Assembly: GCA_964517345.1 (NCBI GenBank)
Contig: CAZFBZ010000033.1
Coordinates: 1 to 16,343 of the forward strand
DNA: 16,343 bases
Origin: DAISLF01 sp964517345
GTDB taxonomy: Bacteria > Patescibacteriota > Gracilibacteria > Peribacterales > Peribacteraceae
Direction of reading: 5' to 3'
Numbering within the stretch: position 1 is the first letter of the stretch; every line of letters starts with the position of its first letter. Below are positions 6,065-12,966 of the stretch, piece after piece. A program made the translations under genes and the position numbers. The notes below the pieces were generated by a model. The model was not told the origin of the DNA and did not search any database. It worked only from the letters and a program-made list of their open reading frames with translations.

Positions 6065-6068
6065 CGTG

Positions 6069-6098
6069 GCCCCCTGTACTTGTGACGGTACAGGGGGC
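6069..6098. terminator. Bidirectional hairpin terminator
   Basis: An 11-bp perfect stem (GCCCCCTGTAC at 6069-6079, GTACAGGGGGC at 6088-6098) with an 8-nt loop sits between the stop codons of two convergent genes. No U-tract follows on either strand. It resembles the GC-rich hairpin downstream of the 141-aa gene. Confidence 0.7.
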
Positions 6099-6116
6099 GG
6101 GCGAGCAGGCGGATGA

Positions 6117-7142
6117 TCAGTCCTTCTTGGGAACCACCTTGGGAACCACGAGGCGGAGGGGAGCCGCCTCGATGGTGTAGACCTTTTGATCGATGGGGCT
6201 GACGACCATCCGGTCGCCGCCCGACACCTTCGTTTTCATGAAGTAGAGCAGAGTGGAGAGACTCTGCTGCGCCTCGACGATATCTTCTTCGTCGAGTTCT
6301 GACCGGAACGTGACAGTGACTTTCGTCTCCGTCACTTCCACTTTCAGAATGCGCTGCGCGACCTTGCGATCGCGCCCCTTCAAGTAGACGCCCGAGATGG
6401 CCTGTGTCAGCGGCCGGGGGTCGGTCAGCTTCCCCCCGAAGCAGCCAACCTGGAGGACGGCCTTCTGGAAGTCGGGGAGGCTGACAATCTCCCCGTGCTT
6501 GCTGTGCTCCACCCGGTAGGCCACATCGACCGGGGAAATCTGGTCGTGATCCATGAAGCTGAGGGTCAGGTCGCCCCGGTACTTGTTCACGCGCGAACCC
6601 TTCCCCCAAATCTTCTCCTCAGCCGTCAGCTCCGGCTCCTTCTCCTCCGGCTCCTCCTTGGCCGTCGCGTCCTTGCTGTCCTTGGCCGTCTCCCCCTTGG
6701 CCTTCTTGGCCTTGGCGGCGGCCTCCTTCTCCTCGTTCGCCTTGGTCTCCGCCGCGATCTCCTTCTGCCGTGTGTGGTACTTCTCCATGCTCAGCCCGAT
6801 GGCCGAGATCACCATCATCAGCGCGGCCGGGAGGACGACAGAGTACCCGGTGACCTTTGCGGTGCCCCACCACGTACCTTCCGTCACCTTCCAGACGGTG
6901 TTGAGGGTGATGGCCTGCAGCAGCGCGGTCAACGGGGCGCTCCACAGGACGGCCATGCTCTGGTTGTCGGCCGAGGTGAGGGCCGTCGTCAGGGTGACGA
7001 TGCCGGCGGGGAGGACGCCGGTGAGGCCGGCGAGCAAGCCGGTTCCGAGCCAGCTGCCCTCGGAGCGCTTCCAACGCACGGCGGCGACGATGCCACCGGC
7101 GAGGTTCGCGAGCGCCAGCACGTACATCATGATCGGGTTCAT
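6117..7142 (-). CDS. Orphan four-helix membrane protein with Lys/Glu linker and soluble C-terminal domain
   Basis: I do not recognise this 341-residue protein. The N-terminal part has four hydrophobic helices (about residues 3-21, 34-54, 66-86 and 98-120). A highly charged Ala/Lys/Glu stretch follows (about 125-185), probably a coiled coil or extended linker. The C-terminal 155 residues look like a folded soluble domain with LTLSFMDHDQISPVDVAYRVEH and VEVTETKVTVTFRSELDEED segments. ATG 7142 is chosen because AAAGG lies 5 nt upstream; the upstream frame is unlike protein. The promoter is TTGACT-17-TATAAT, giving a leader of about 88 nt. Nearly all lysines use AAG. It is an isolated unit ending at a strong hairpin. 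A membrane anchor or sensor for a soluble domain is a guess only. Confidence 0.83.
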   Translation of the reverse strand: MNPIMMYVLALANLAGGIVAAVRWKRSEGSWLGTGLLAGLTGVLPAGIVTLTTALTSADNQSMAVLWSAPLTALLQAITLNTVWKVTEGTWWGTAKVTGYSVVLPAALMMVISAIGLSMEKYHTRQKEIAAETKANEEKEAAAKAKKAKGETAKDSKDATAKEEPEEKEPELTAEEKIWGKGSRVNKYRGDLTLSFMDHDQISPVDVAYRVEHSKHGEIVSLPDFQKAVLQVGCFGGKLTDPRPLTQAISGVYLKGRDRKVAQRILKVEVTETKVTVTFRSELDEEDIVEAQQSLSTLLYFMKTKVSGGDRMVVSPIDQKVYTIEAAPLRLVVPKVVPKKD

Positions 7143-7147
7143 ACGGA

Positions 7148-7152
7148 CCTTT
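7148..7152 (-). promoter_or_regulatory. Shine-Dalgarno site of the 341-aa gene
   Basis: AAAGG on the minus strand with TCCGT between it and ATG 7142. The 5-nt spacing equals that of the 141-aa gene. Confidence 0.6.
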
Positions 7153-7236
7153 CTGCCCCACTGAAGGGGTCTCTTGAGGACTGTGCCTGCTTGCCAATGA
7201 TCGGCCCAAGAATGTTGAGTTCCTGGGTTAATTATG

Positions 7237-7265
7237 ATTATATAACTATAATTACGTATAGTCAA
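7237..7265 (-). promoter_or_regulatory. Near-consensus sigma70 promoter of the 341-aa gene
   Basis: On the minus strand TTGACT (7260-7265) and TATAAT (7237-7242) are separated by exactly 17 nt, inside an AT-rich block that stands out from the GC-rich background. The predicted start near 7230 leaves a leader of about 88 nt. Confidence 0.75.
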
Positions 7266-7396
7266 ATAGAAGAAAGCTGATTATTTGGCTTACAGAAGAG
7301 CAAAACCTTACTTGACAGCTTTGGCCGAACACGGCCATTTTCACAGGTCAATCAGGCGCTGCATGGTCTATATGGTCTCGAAACACGATTCCAGGC

Positions 7397-7475
7397 AACG
7401 ACATCCATTCCGGCTTCCCGTCCGAGGGCGGTGAGACGGAGCGGACCAGAGACTCGGATGGATGGGAGTGTCGTT
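7397..7475. ncRNA. Possible structured RNA or long imperfect hairpin
   Basis: AACGA (7397-7401) pairs with TCGTT (7471-7475). CATCCAT (7402-7408) pairs with ATGGATG (7458-7464), and after one bulge CCG (7410-7412) pairs with CGG (7455-7457). Inside, GTCCG (7420-7424) pairs with CGGAC (7442-7446). It lies upstream of the SLH gene's -10 box, so it is not part of that mRNA if the gene is leaderless. I match it to no known RNA family. Confidence 0.3.
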
Positions 7476-7551
7476 CGTCTGAAAAAAACACCGGAGCGCA
7501 TCGCACATGCTTTTCCCGACTTGATGAGTAACATTCCCGCGCGCCCCGCGT

Positions 7552-7557
7552 TATAGT
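7552..7557 (+). promoter_or_regulatory. -10 box of leaderless promoter, SLH gene
   Basis: TATAGT is followed by TCCCGT and ATG at 7564, a 6-nt gap. It is almost identical to the promoter of the DUF1697 gene. Confidence 0.65.
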
Positions 7558-7563
7558 TCCCGT

Positions 7564-9207
7564 ATGCGCAAACTCCTCTCGATCATCGCCGGCCTCTCCC
7601 TGCCTCTCGCCGTCCTCGCTCTCGATTACTCGGACGCGACGGGACGCTACACCGATTCATCCTTCACGCGCAGTGAAGCCGCGGCCATCAGCGTCCTGAC
7701 GAACGCAGGCGTGGTGAGCGGCAATGATGACGGCAGCTTCCTCCCCCGCCGCACCCTCAACCGCGCGGAGTTCGCCAAGATCGCCGTGCTCAGCGCCGGC
7801 ATCGAGGTAAGCGTTGCCGGCAATTGCTTCCCCGATGTCCGTAACGAATGGTTCGCCCGCTACGTGTGCACCGCCAAGGCGCGCGGCATCGTCCAAGGCA
7901 ATCCGGACGGTCTCTATCACCCCGAACGCAATGTGAACTACGCCGAAGCCGTGAAGATCCTCGCGGGTCTGTACGGATACGACGTGTCCATGCAGCTGGG
8001 CGATGCCTGGTACGCGCCTTTCCTCCGCGCCGCCGATGAACGCGGCGTGCTGCTCCCTGTCGCCCTTGATCCCGACGCGCTCCTCACGCGCGGCCAGATG
8101 GCCCGCCTGACCGCCGCCGTCATGGCTGAGGCCGCAGGCGAACTGGAGCTCTATCGCTCAGCCGAGAATGGCGAGACGGTGACGTCCTCGTCGTCCAGCA
8201 GCTCGAGCGTGTCCTCGTCTTCCTCGTCGTCTTCGTCCTCGTCGACGTCTTCCTCATCCTCGTCCTCGTCGTCTTCCTCGACGACTGTTCTCGATCTGCC
8301 GGTGCGCAGCCGCTTCCTCGTCCTCGGCGAGCGGACCAAACCGATCGCGGCCCTGACGTTCTTCGCCGACAAAGAGGCGATCTTCGTCCGCAGCGTGGAG
8401 ATCCGACTGGAGCGCAAAGTCCTCTCGTTCGAGACCATGTACCTGGTGGATGAGAACGGCGTGCAGGTCGGTCAGGTCTCCATGGACCGTCTCTATGACA
8501 ACACCGACAAGACCTGGAGGGCCAGCTTCTCGGGCGGTACGTACCGCATCCCGAAGGGCACGGAGCGCCAGCTCGCCATTGAGGTGCTGCTCAAGGAGCG
8601 TGACAAGGGCGGAGGGTCCGATGAGCTCGTCAAAGTCGAGGATTTCCGCATGACGGCCCAGGGTGAGGACAGCGGCTACAACTACAACGCCATCAAACCC
8701 GACAGTCTTGTCTTTCCGAAGCATCAGACCGCGCAGGGCCGCATCACCTCCGTGGTGAACGCGCTCTCGGCGACGGACTCCCTCCCGCTCGGCACCAATC
8801 AGGTCGTCGGTGCCTTCACCTTCCGCGGCACGCATGTGAACGGAGCCGAGCTGCGCGTCGAGAACCTCGAGTTCCAGGTCAGCAAGTCGTCCTCGGTGAC
8901 AGTGACGAACTGGCAGCTGGGTACGGGCGAATCCTCGTTGCGCACCCCCTGCACGGTGAACGAACTGATCGTCAGCTGCTACGCGCTTCCCGCCGAGATC
9001 GGCACGATCCCGAATGAGCCGCGCACGCTGCGCCTCTACGGTGACGTCGCGCTGGAGGCCGGCGCACAGGATTATTTCCTGCAGGTCAGCCTGAATCAGC
9101 CCGGCAATCCCGAAACGATCGGCGCCGTGCAGTGGACTGACGGCTCCGGCGACTTCCGCTGGACCGAACTCTCGTCTCCCATCGCGCGGAGCACGCGCTT
9201 CAATTAA
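7564..9207 (+). CDS. Secreted SLH-domain surface protein with poly-serine linker
   Basis: A 547-residue secreted protein. Residues 1-19 form a signal peptide (MRKLLSIIAGLSLPLAVLA). Three S-layer homology repeats follow: about 24-79 (NDDGSFLPRRTLNRAEFAKI), 86-140 (GNPDGLYHPERNVNYAEAVKI) and a weaker 145-190 (LLTRGQMARLTAAV). SLH repeats usually bind pyruvylated or similar cell-wall polymers, so this protein is likely held at the cell surface. Residues 208-239 are almost pure serine (30 of 32), a flexible linker. The C-terminal 300 residues look beta-rich, with no family I can name, and probably form the exposed part. The start is fixed by the signal peptide and by TATAGT 6 nt upstream. It converges on pyrF with a 3-nt gap. 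Confidence 0.9.
   Translation: MRKLLSIIAGLSLPLAVLALDYSDATGRYTDSSFTRSEAAAISVLTNAGVVSGNDDGSFLPRRTLNRAEFAKIAVLSAGIEVSVAGNCFPDVRNEWFARYVCTAKARGIVQGNPDGLYHPERNVNYAEAVKILAGLYGYDVSMQLGDAWYAPFLRAADERGVLLPVALDPDALLTRGQMARLTAAVMAEAAGELELYRSAENGETVTSSSSSSSSVSSSSSSSSSSSTSSSSSSSSSSSTTVLDLPVRSRFLVLGERTKPIAALTFFADKEAIFVRSVEIRLERKVLSFETMYLVDENGVQVGQVSMDRLYDNTDKTWRASFSGGTYRIPKGTERQLAIEVLLKERDKGGGSDELVKVEDFRMTAQGEDSGYNYNAIKPDSLVFPKHQTAQGRITSVVNALSATDSLPLGTNQVVGAFTFRGTHVNGAELRVENLEFQVSKSSSVTVTNWQLGTGESSLRTPCTVNELIVSCYALPAEIGTIPNEPRTLRLYGDVALEAGAQDYFLQVSLNQPGNPETIGAVQWTDGSGDFRWTELSSPIARSTRFN
8185..8280 (+). repeat. Low-complexity serine-codon tract
   Basis: Encodes 30 serines, one valine and one threonine. TCC, TCG, TCT, TCA and AGC codons are mixed, so the tract is conserved at protein level rather than being a simple DNA microsatellite, though slippage-prone TCCTCG runs occur. 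Confidence 0.85.
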
Positions 9208-9210
9208 GCG

Positions 9211-10056
9211 TCAGCGCTTGAGCGCCGCCTTGATCTCGCCCGCCATTGTTTGCGCGGCCGATCGCGCGGCGCTTGCCCAGTCCTTGCCCTTGCCGGCGTA
9301 GATGATGCTGCGCGACGCGTTCACGATCGCTCCGGTCCCGTCCGGGATGAAGCCGTGTTTCACGTCCTCTGCGGTGCCGCCTTGGGCGCCGTAGCCGGGG
9401 ATCAAAAACGGCACGTGCGGCATGAGTGTGCGGAGATACTTGAGTTCTTCGGGGTACGTCGCGCCGACCACGGCACCAACGCAGGAAAGATTGGTCTGCG
9501 GTCCGATGCATGTCGACGCCCAGCTCTCCACGAGCTGTGCCATGTGCTCGTGCACCACTTCGTCGCCGATCGGCAAATCCTGCAATTCGCCCGAGCTGGC
9601 GTTGCTCGTCTTCACCAGCACGAAGATGCCCTTGTCGTTCTTCACGGCGCGGTCGATGAACGGCTTGATGCCGTCGCTGCCGAGGTACGGCGAGACGGTG
9701 AGGAAATCCACGGGGCTCGACGCATGCAGGTATGCGTCTGCGTAGGCGTCGCAGGTCGAACCGATATCATTGCGCTTGCCGTCGGCGATGACGATGAGGC
9801 CCTTGGAATGCGCGTGCGCGCAGACGTCCCAAAAGACCTTCATCCCCTCCCAGCCCAGCAATTCGAAGTACGCAAGCTGCGGCTTCACGCAGGAGGCGAC
9901 TTCCGCCACCGCATCGACGATGCCGTTGCAGAATGCGGCGATACCCGAGACATCGCGCGTGATGCCCTCCGGGAGTTTCTCCATCTGCGGGTCGAGGCCC
10001 ACGCACACAGGAGACGTGCGGCTGATGCGGTCGGTCAGGCGGTCGAGAGCGTGCAT
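9211..10056 (-). CDS. pyrF: Orotidine 5'-phosphate decarboxylase, long (type 2) form
   Basis: Catalyses the last step of UMP synthesis, decarboxylation of OMP, in the cytoplasm. The 281-residue length and sequence fit the longer bacterial subfamily: VCVGLDPQ (17-24), VKPQLAYFE (57-65), the catalytic IADGKRNDIGST (90-101, K94 and D97), TVSPYLGSDG, VGATYPEELKYLR and the phosphate-binding LIPGYGAQGG. The usual DAKRGDI is DGKRNDI here, but the Lys and Asp of the charged network remain. ATG 10056 is the family start and lies 6 nt after TATCCT (10063-10068); an upstream extension in frame is only a shadow of the next gene. No other pyrimidine gene is nearby. A hairpin upstream insulates it from the preceding minus-strand gene. 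Confidence 0.95.
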   Translation of the reverse strand: MHALDRLTDRISRTSPVCVGLDPQMEKLPEGITRDVSGIAAFCNGIVDAVAEVASCVKPQLAYFELLGWEGMKVFWDVCAHAHSKGLIVIADGKRNDIGSTCDAYADAYLHASSPVDFLTVSPYLGSDGIKPFIDRAVKNDKGIFVLVKTSNASSGELQDLPIGDEVVHEHMAQLVESWASTCIGPQTNLSCVGAVVGATYPEELKYLRTLMPHVPFLIPGYGAQGGTAEDVKHGFIPDGTGAIVNASRSIIYAGKGKDWASAARSAAQTMAGEIKAALKR

Positions 10057-10062
10057 GGCCCG

Positions 10063-10068
10063 AGGATA
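10063..10068 (-). promoter_or_regulatory. -10 box of leaderless promoter, pyrF
   Basis: TATCCT on the minus strand, followed by CGGGCC and ATG. The 6-nt gap puts transcription start at the start codon. Confidence 0.6.
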
Positions 10069-10098
10069 GCGGAGCGCCGGCGCGTCCCACCACCAAAA

Positions 10099-10120
10099 CG
10101 GGCGGCCCGGAGGCCGCCCG
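10099..10120 (-). terminator. Terminator with UCCG tetraloop downstream of the secreted-protein gene
   Basis: Perfect 9-bp stem CGGGCGGCC / GGCCGCCCG with a 4-nt loop that reads TCCG on the minus strand, closed by C-G. TTTTGG follows on that strand, a short U-tract. It lies 21 nt past the stop of the 366-aa gene and before pyrF. Confidence 0.75.
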
Positions 10121-10141
10121 CTGGTCGCAGATGTACAGAGA

Positions 10142-11242
10142 TCAGAGCTGAGGCTGGAGCGAGCGCCGGGACGGGCGCTGCATGCCGCAGTCACCGCGGC
10201 GGGCGGCGGCCAGCTGTTCGGCCTCGGTTTCGCCGGGGCAGCCGGACGTGCCGGGGGCGGTGCCATCGATGTGTTCATCCGGCTCCATGCCCTCGGTGGG
10301 CCACTCCTCTTCCATCCACTCCTCCTCGTTCCACTCCGGCTCGGGGACCACTTCCCACTCGGGCGGGGAACCCTGGTACTCGCTGAAGGCGCCGGACGGC
10401 CAGGCGTCGAGCTTCTCCAGGGCTTCCTGCAGGTCCTGGGCGCCGCGCGGAACCTCCACAACGAGAGGAGCGCTGCGCACCGTGGCGGTGCCCTGCAGCA
10501 CGAACTCGACTCCCTCCTGGGCGGTCGAGACGTAGTATTTGACCGATGCCGGGAGATCGGCAGCGTTCGTCTGCACTTTGATATGCAGGTTCGTCTGGGC
10601 GAGGAGCGCGCGCAGATCCATGGTGTCGCTCTCGGTCATCTCCGGTATTTCGCCGTTGCTGCGGGCTGCCATGTCATTGAGCGCGGACGCCAGGAACTCA
10701 GCGCCGTCGGGACGGAGCTTGAGCGAGTAGGTGTTGCCGGTCTTCTCCATCATCAGGAGGGCATCGATGGCCACGACCGCCATGTCGCGCATCTTGGCTT
10801 CGTCACCCATGCCGTGCAGATTCTGGACATCATTCAGCGGGACGGAGAACCAGTTCTTGCCGGCGATCTTGCCCGTCAACGTGGCGAGCTCGTGATCCGT
10901 CACGCCGTCCACGCTCTCGAGGTACACGTAGAACATGCCGTCGACGACGCGCATCTGCATCTTGGCGCGGACCGTCGTCTTGGCTTCCGGCATGACGAGA
11001 TCGAAGGTCAGCTTCATGTCGGCCTTGGCCGTCTCGGGAGTCGTGCTCTGAGCGGATCCCTTCAGCCACACGGACGCGTACATCTCGGGGGCGTGCGTCA
11101 CATGGGCCTCGTAGGCGATATCCATCGGCTGGTTATGAAATTTCAGCGCGAGCAGCAGGTCGCTCGGAGCGGCGTAGGCCGCGAGCGCGATAGCCGGAAC
11201 CGCAAGGGTCAGCAGAGCGGAAAGAAGAGAGCGACGACGCAT
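10142..11242 (-). CDS. Secreted protein with Glu/Trp-rich C-terminal tail, function unknown
   Basis: A 366-residue exported protein. Residues 1-24 are a signal peptide (MRRRSLLSALLTLAVPAIALAA, cleavage probably near AYAA). There is no lipobox cysteine. The body (about 30-285) looks like an alternating beta-strand domain (KADMKLTFDLVMPEAKTT, MRVVDGMFYVYLES, GKNWFSVPLND) reminiscent of the LppX/LolA-like curved sheet that binds lipids; this resemblance is a weak inference. The tail at about 297-330 is strongly acidic with repeated Trp (EWNEEEWMEEEW), followed by a two-cysteine, basic end. ATG 11242 is set by the signal peptide. There is no box at 6 nt; TACCAT about 25 nt upstream may be the -10. 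It lies 56 nt past comM and could be read through from it. Confidence 0.85.
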   Translation of the reverse strand: MRRRSLLSALLTLAVPAIALAAYAAPSDLLLALKFHNQPMDIAYEAHVTHAPEMYASVWLKGSAQSTTPETAKADMKLTFDLVMPEAKTTVRAKMQMRVVDGMFYVYLESVDGVTDHELATLTGKIAGKNWFSVPLNDVQNLHGMGDEAKMRDMAVVAIDALLMMEKTGNTYSLKLRPDGAEFLASALNDMAARSNGEIPEMTESDTMDLRALLAQTNLHIKVQTNAADLPASVKYYVSTAQEGVEFVLQGTATVRSAPLVVEVPRGAQDLQEALEKLDAWPSGAFSEYQGSPPEWEVVPEPEWNEEEWMEEEWPTEGMEPDEHIDGTAPGTSGCPGETEAEQLAAARRGDCGMQRPSRRSLQPQL

Positions 11243-11298
11243 GGGCGTGGGAGGGGAATGTGGCCGGATGGTACGACAGACGCGGGCGCCAAACCAGT

Positions 11299-12804
11299 CT
11301 ATCCGCGGATGCTTTGGCGGTATTGGAGGGCTTCCGCCACATGGACTGCCTGAATGGACTCCTCTCCCCCCAGATCCGCGATGGTGCGGGCAACCTTGAT
11401 CGTGCGGTGGTAGCTGCGAGCCGACAGGCCGAGCCGCTCGACCGCCTGCCTGAGCAATTTCTCCGAATCGGCGTCGAGGGGACAGAGTTCGTCGATCTGC
11501 TTTACGCTCATCTCCTTATTGGTGCCGATGCTCATTCCCTTGAAGCGCTTTGCCTGACGCGCCCGTGCGCCCGCGACCCGTTTGGCGATCGTGGCCGAGT
11601 TTTCGGCCCGCGCCTCGGCGCGGCGCTGCAGATCCCCGATGGGCACCGGCTGCACGTCGATCGTCAGATCGATGCGGTCGAGCAGCGGCGCAGAGATGCG
11701 GCGTCCGATTTTCTGCGCCGTGCCAGCGCTGTACTGTGGGGGGTTCATCGCGGCGACCATGATGAAATCGGCGGGGAACGTGATGCTCCCCTGCGCGCGG
11801 GTGATGGTGATCTGTCGGTCCTCCAGCGGTTGACGCAGCACTTCCAGTACCTGCGCGGGGAACTCCGCCAGTTCATCCAGAAAGAGCACGCCGCGATGCG
11901 CGAGGCTGATCTCCCCTGGCCCCGGGATCTGTCCGCCGCCCACGATGGAGACGCCGCTGGCGGTGTGGTGCACCAGCCTAAACGGGCGGCTCTTGAGGAG
12001 CGGCGAATCTTTGGGGAGCAGGTTGGCGACCGAATAAATCTGTGTCACCTCGATGGATTCTTCGGCTGTGAGTGGCGGTAAAATGCCCCGGAAAGCCCGC
12101 GCAAGCAGCGTTTTACCCGAGCCGGGCGCACCCGAGAGCAGCACATTGTGTCCGCCCGCGGCGGCGATCTCCAGCGCGCGCTTGGCCTGCTCCTGTCCGC
12201 GGATGTCTTCGAAGTCCGTCAGCTCCATCGCGCCGCGCTCCGGCGCTGTGGCTGCTTCGCGCGCGACGATCGCATCCGGCTGACGTCTGCCCGCGAGAAT
12301 ATCCACCAGTTCCTGCAGGCTCGCCACCGCGATGATGTCGAGGCCCGGGATCAGCGCGGCTTCGGGGCCGTTCACGGCGGGCACGACCAGTGTTTTGATG
12401 CCGCACCGCTGGCACGCGACGGCGGCCGGGAGCACGCCCGAGATATGCCGCAGCGATCCGTCCAGCGCGAGCTCGCCGACGAACGCGATGTCCGCGAGGC
12501 GCTCCGCCGGGATTTCGATGATGTCATGCGCAAGAAGAATGCCGAGCGCGATCGGCAGGTCGTAGCGCGGGCCGACTTTGCGGACGTCCGCGGGCGCGAG
12601 ATTCACGGTGATGACGCGGCCCGTCGGGAACTTGAACCCGCTGTGGCGCAGGGCCATCCGCACGCGCTGCTTGCTCTCCTGCACGGCGGCGTCGCCGAGA
12701 CCGACGATGTGGATCTTCGCTTCACCGGGAATGGAGCCCACCTCGACGGTGATGCGCTCGCTCTTGAGTCCGATGTTCGCAAAGGAGGTCAACTGGGTGA
12801 GCAT
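11299..12804 (-). CDS. comM: ComM/YifB family AAA+ ATPase lacking the cysteine loop
   Basis: A 501-residue protein of the Mg-chelatase-like YifB/ComM group. In naturally competent bacteria ComM is a hexameric helicase that drives branch migration during integration of imported DNA. The N-terminal Lon-like fold (MLTQLTSFANIGL to about 170) precedes the AAA+ core: Walker A GAPGSGKT (225-232), Walker B GVLFLDE (305-311), sensor AAMNP (351-355) and RRISAPLLDRIDL (368-380). The C-terminal lid ends in SYHRTIKVARTIADL. Usual members have a loop AMNPCPCG...C.C of about 30 residues after the sensor; here it is a 12-residue segment without cysteines. ATG 12804 gives the family start. Promoter TTGCGG-18-TACAGT overlaps a 14-bp palindrome. 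Confidence 0.93.
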   Translation of the reverse strand: MLTQLTSFANIGLKSERITVEVGSIPGEAKIHIVGLGDAAVQESKQRVRMALRHSGFKFPTGRVITVNLAPADVRKVGPRYDLPIALGILLAHDIIEIPAERLADIAFVGELALDGSLRHISGVLPAAVACQRCGIKTLVVPAVNGPEAALIPGLDIIAVASLQELVDILAGRRQPDAIVAREAATAPERGAMELTDFEDIRGQEQAKRALEIAAAGGHNVLLSGAPGSGKTLLARAFRGILPPLTAEESIEVTQIYSVANLLPKDSPLLKSRPFRLVHHTASGVSIVGGGQIPGPGEISLAHRGVLFLDELAEFPAQVLEVLRQPLEDRQITITRAQGSITFPADFIMVAAMNPPQYSAGTAQKIGRRISAPLLDRIDLTIDVQPVPIGDLQRRAEARAENSATIAKRVAGARARQAKRFKGMSIGTNKEMSVKQIDELCPLDADSEKLLRQAVERLGLSARSYHRTIKVARTIADLGGEESIQAVHVAEALQYRQSIRG

Positions 12805-12829
12805 GTGGCTGAGGAAAACAACACCAGTG

Positions 12830-12859
12830 ACTGTACGGACGTACACCGTCTGACCGCAA
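12830..12859 (-). promoter_or_regulatory. comM promoter overlapping a palindrome
   Basis: On the minus strand TTGCGG (12854-12859) and TACAGT (12830-12835) are 18 nt apart, leaving a leader of roughly 19 nt to ATG 12804. The inverted repeat TGTACG-GA-CGTACA (12832-12845) overlaps the -10 and could be an operator. Confidence 0.45.
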
Positions 12860-12966
12860 GCCACAAAGGGTAGACAGTCGTACACCTTGATGGTCTCCGG
12901 GACGCACTGCGCGTTGCCCGCGCGGGACGGCGCGTGGGACGATGTGCAAGACATCTGACATCGCGC

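Larger units (their letters stand above)
7143..7563. other. 420-nt intergenic region with divergent promoters and an extended hairpin
   Basis: The longest non-coding stretch of the window. From left to right it holds the leader of the 341-aa gene (with a small CCCC/GGGG hairpin near 7155-7170), an AT-rich block with that gene's promoter (about 7228-7270), a TTGACA at 7312-7317 followed by a weak GGCC/GGCC hairpin, a long imperfect hairpin at 7397-7475, and the -10 box of the SLH gene. No convincing coding frame or tRNA is visible. Confidence 0.6.

Noticed and set aside
7312..7345. TTGACA followed by a GGCC hairpin and TTTT as promoter or terminator
   Set aside because: No good -10 box at 16-18 nt and only a 5-bp stem; no gene fits either role.
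7352..7534. A 60-codon minus-strand frame in the long intergenic region
   Set aside because: No ribosome binding site, no -10 box at a suitable distance, no hydrophobic or domain pattern; it overlaps the long hairpin.
8151..8438. A minus-strand frame encoding a very acidic Asp/Glu repeat
   Set aside because: It is the complement of the serine-codon tract in the SLH gene and has no start signals.
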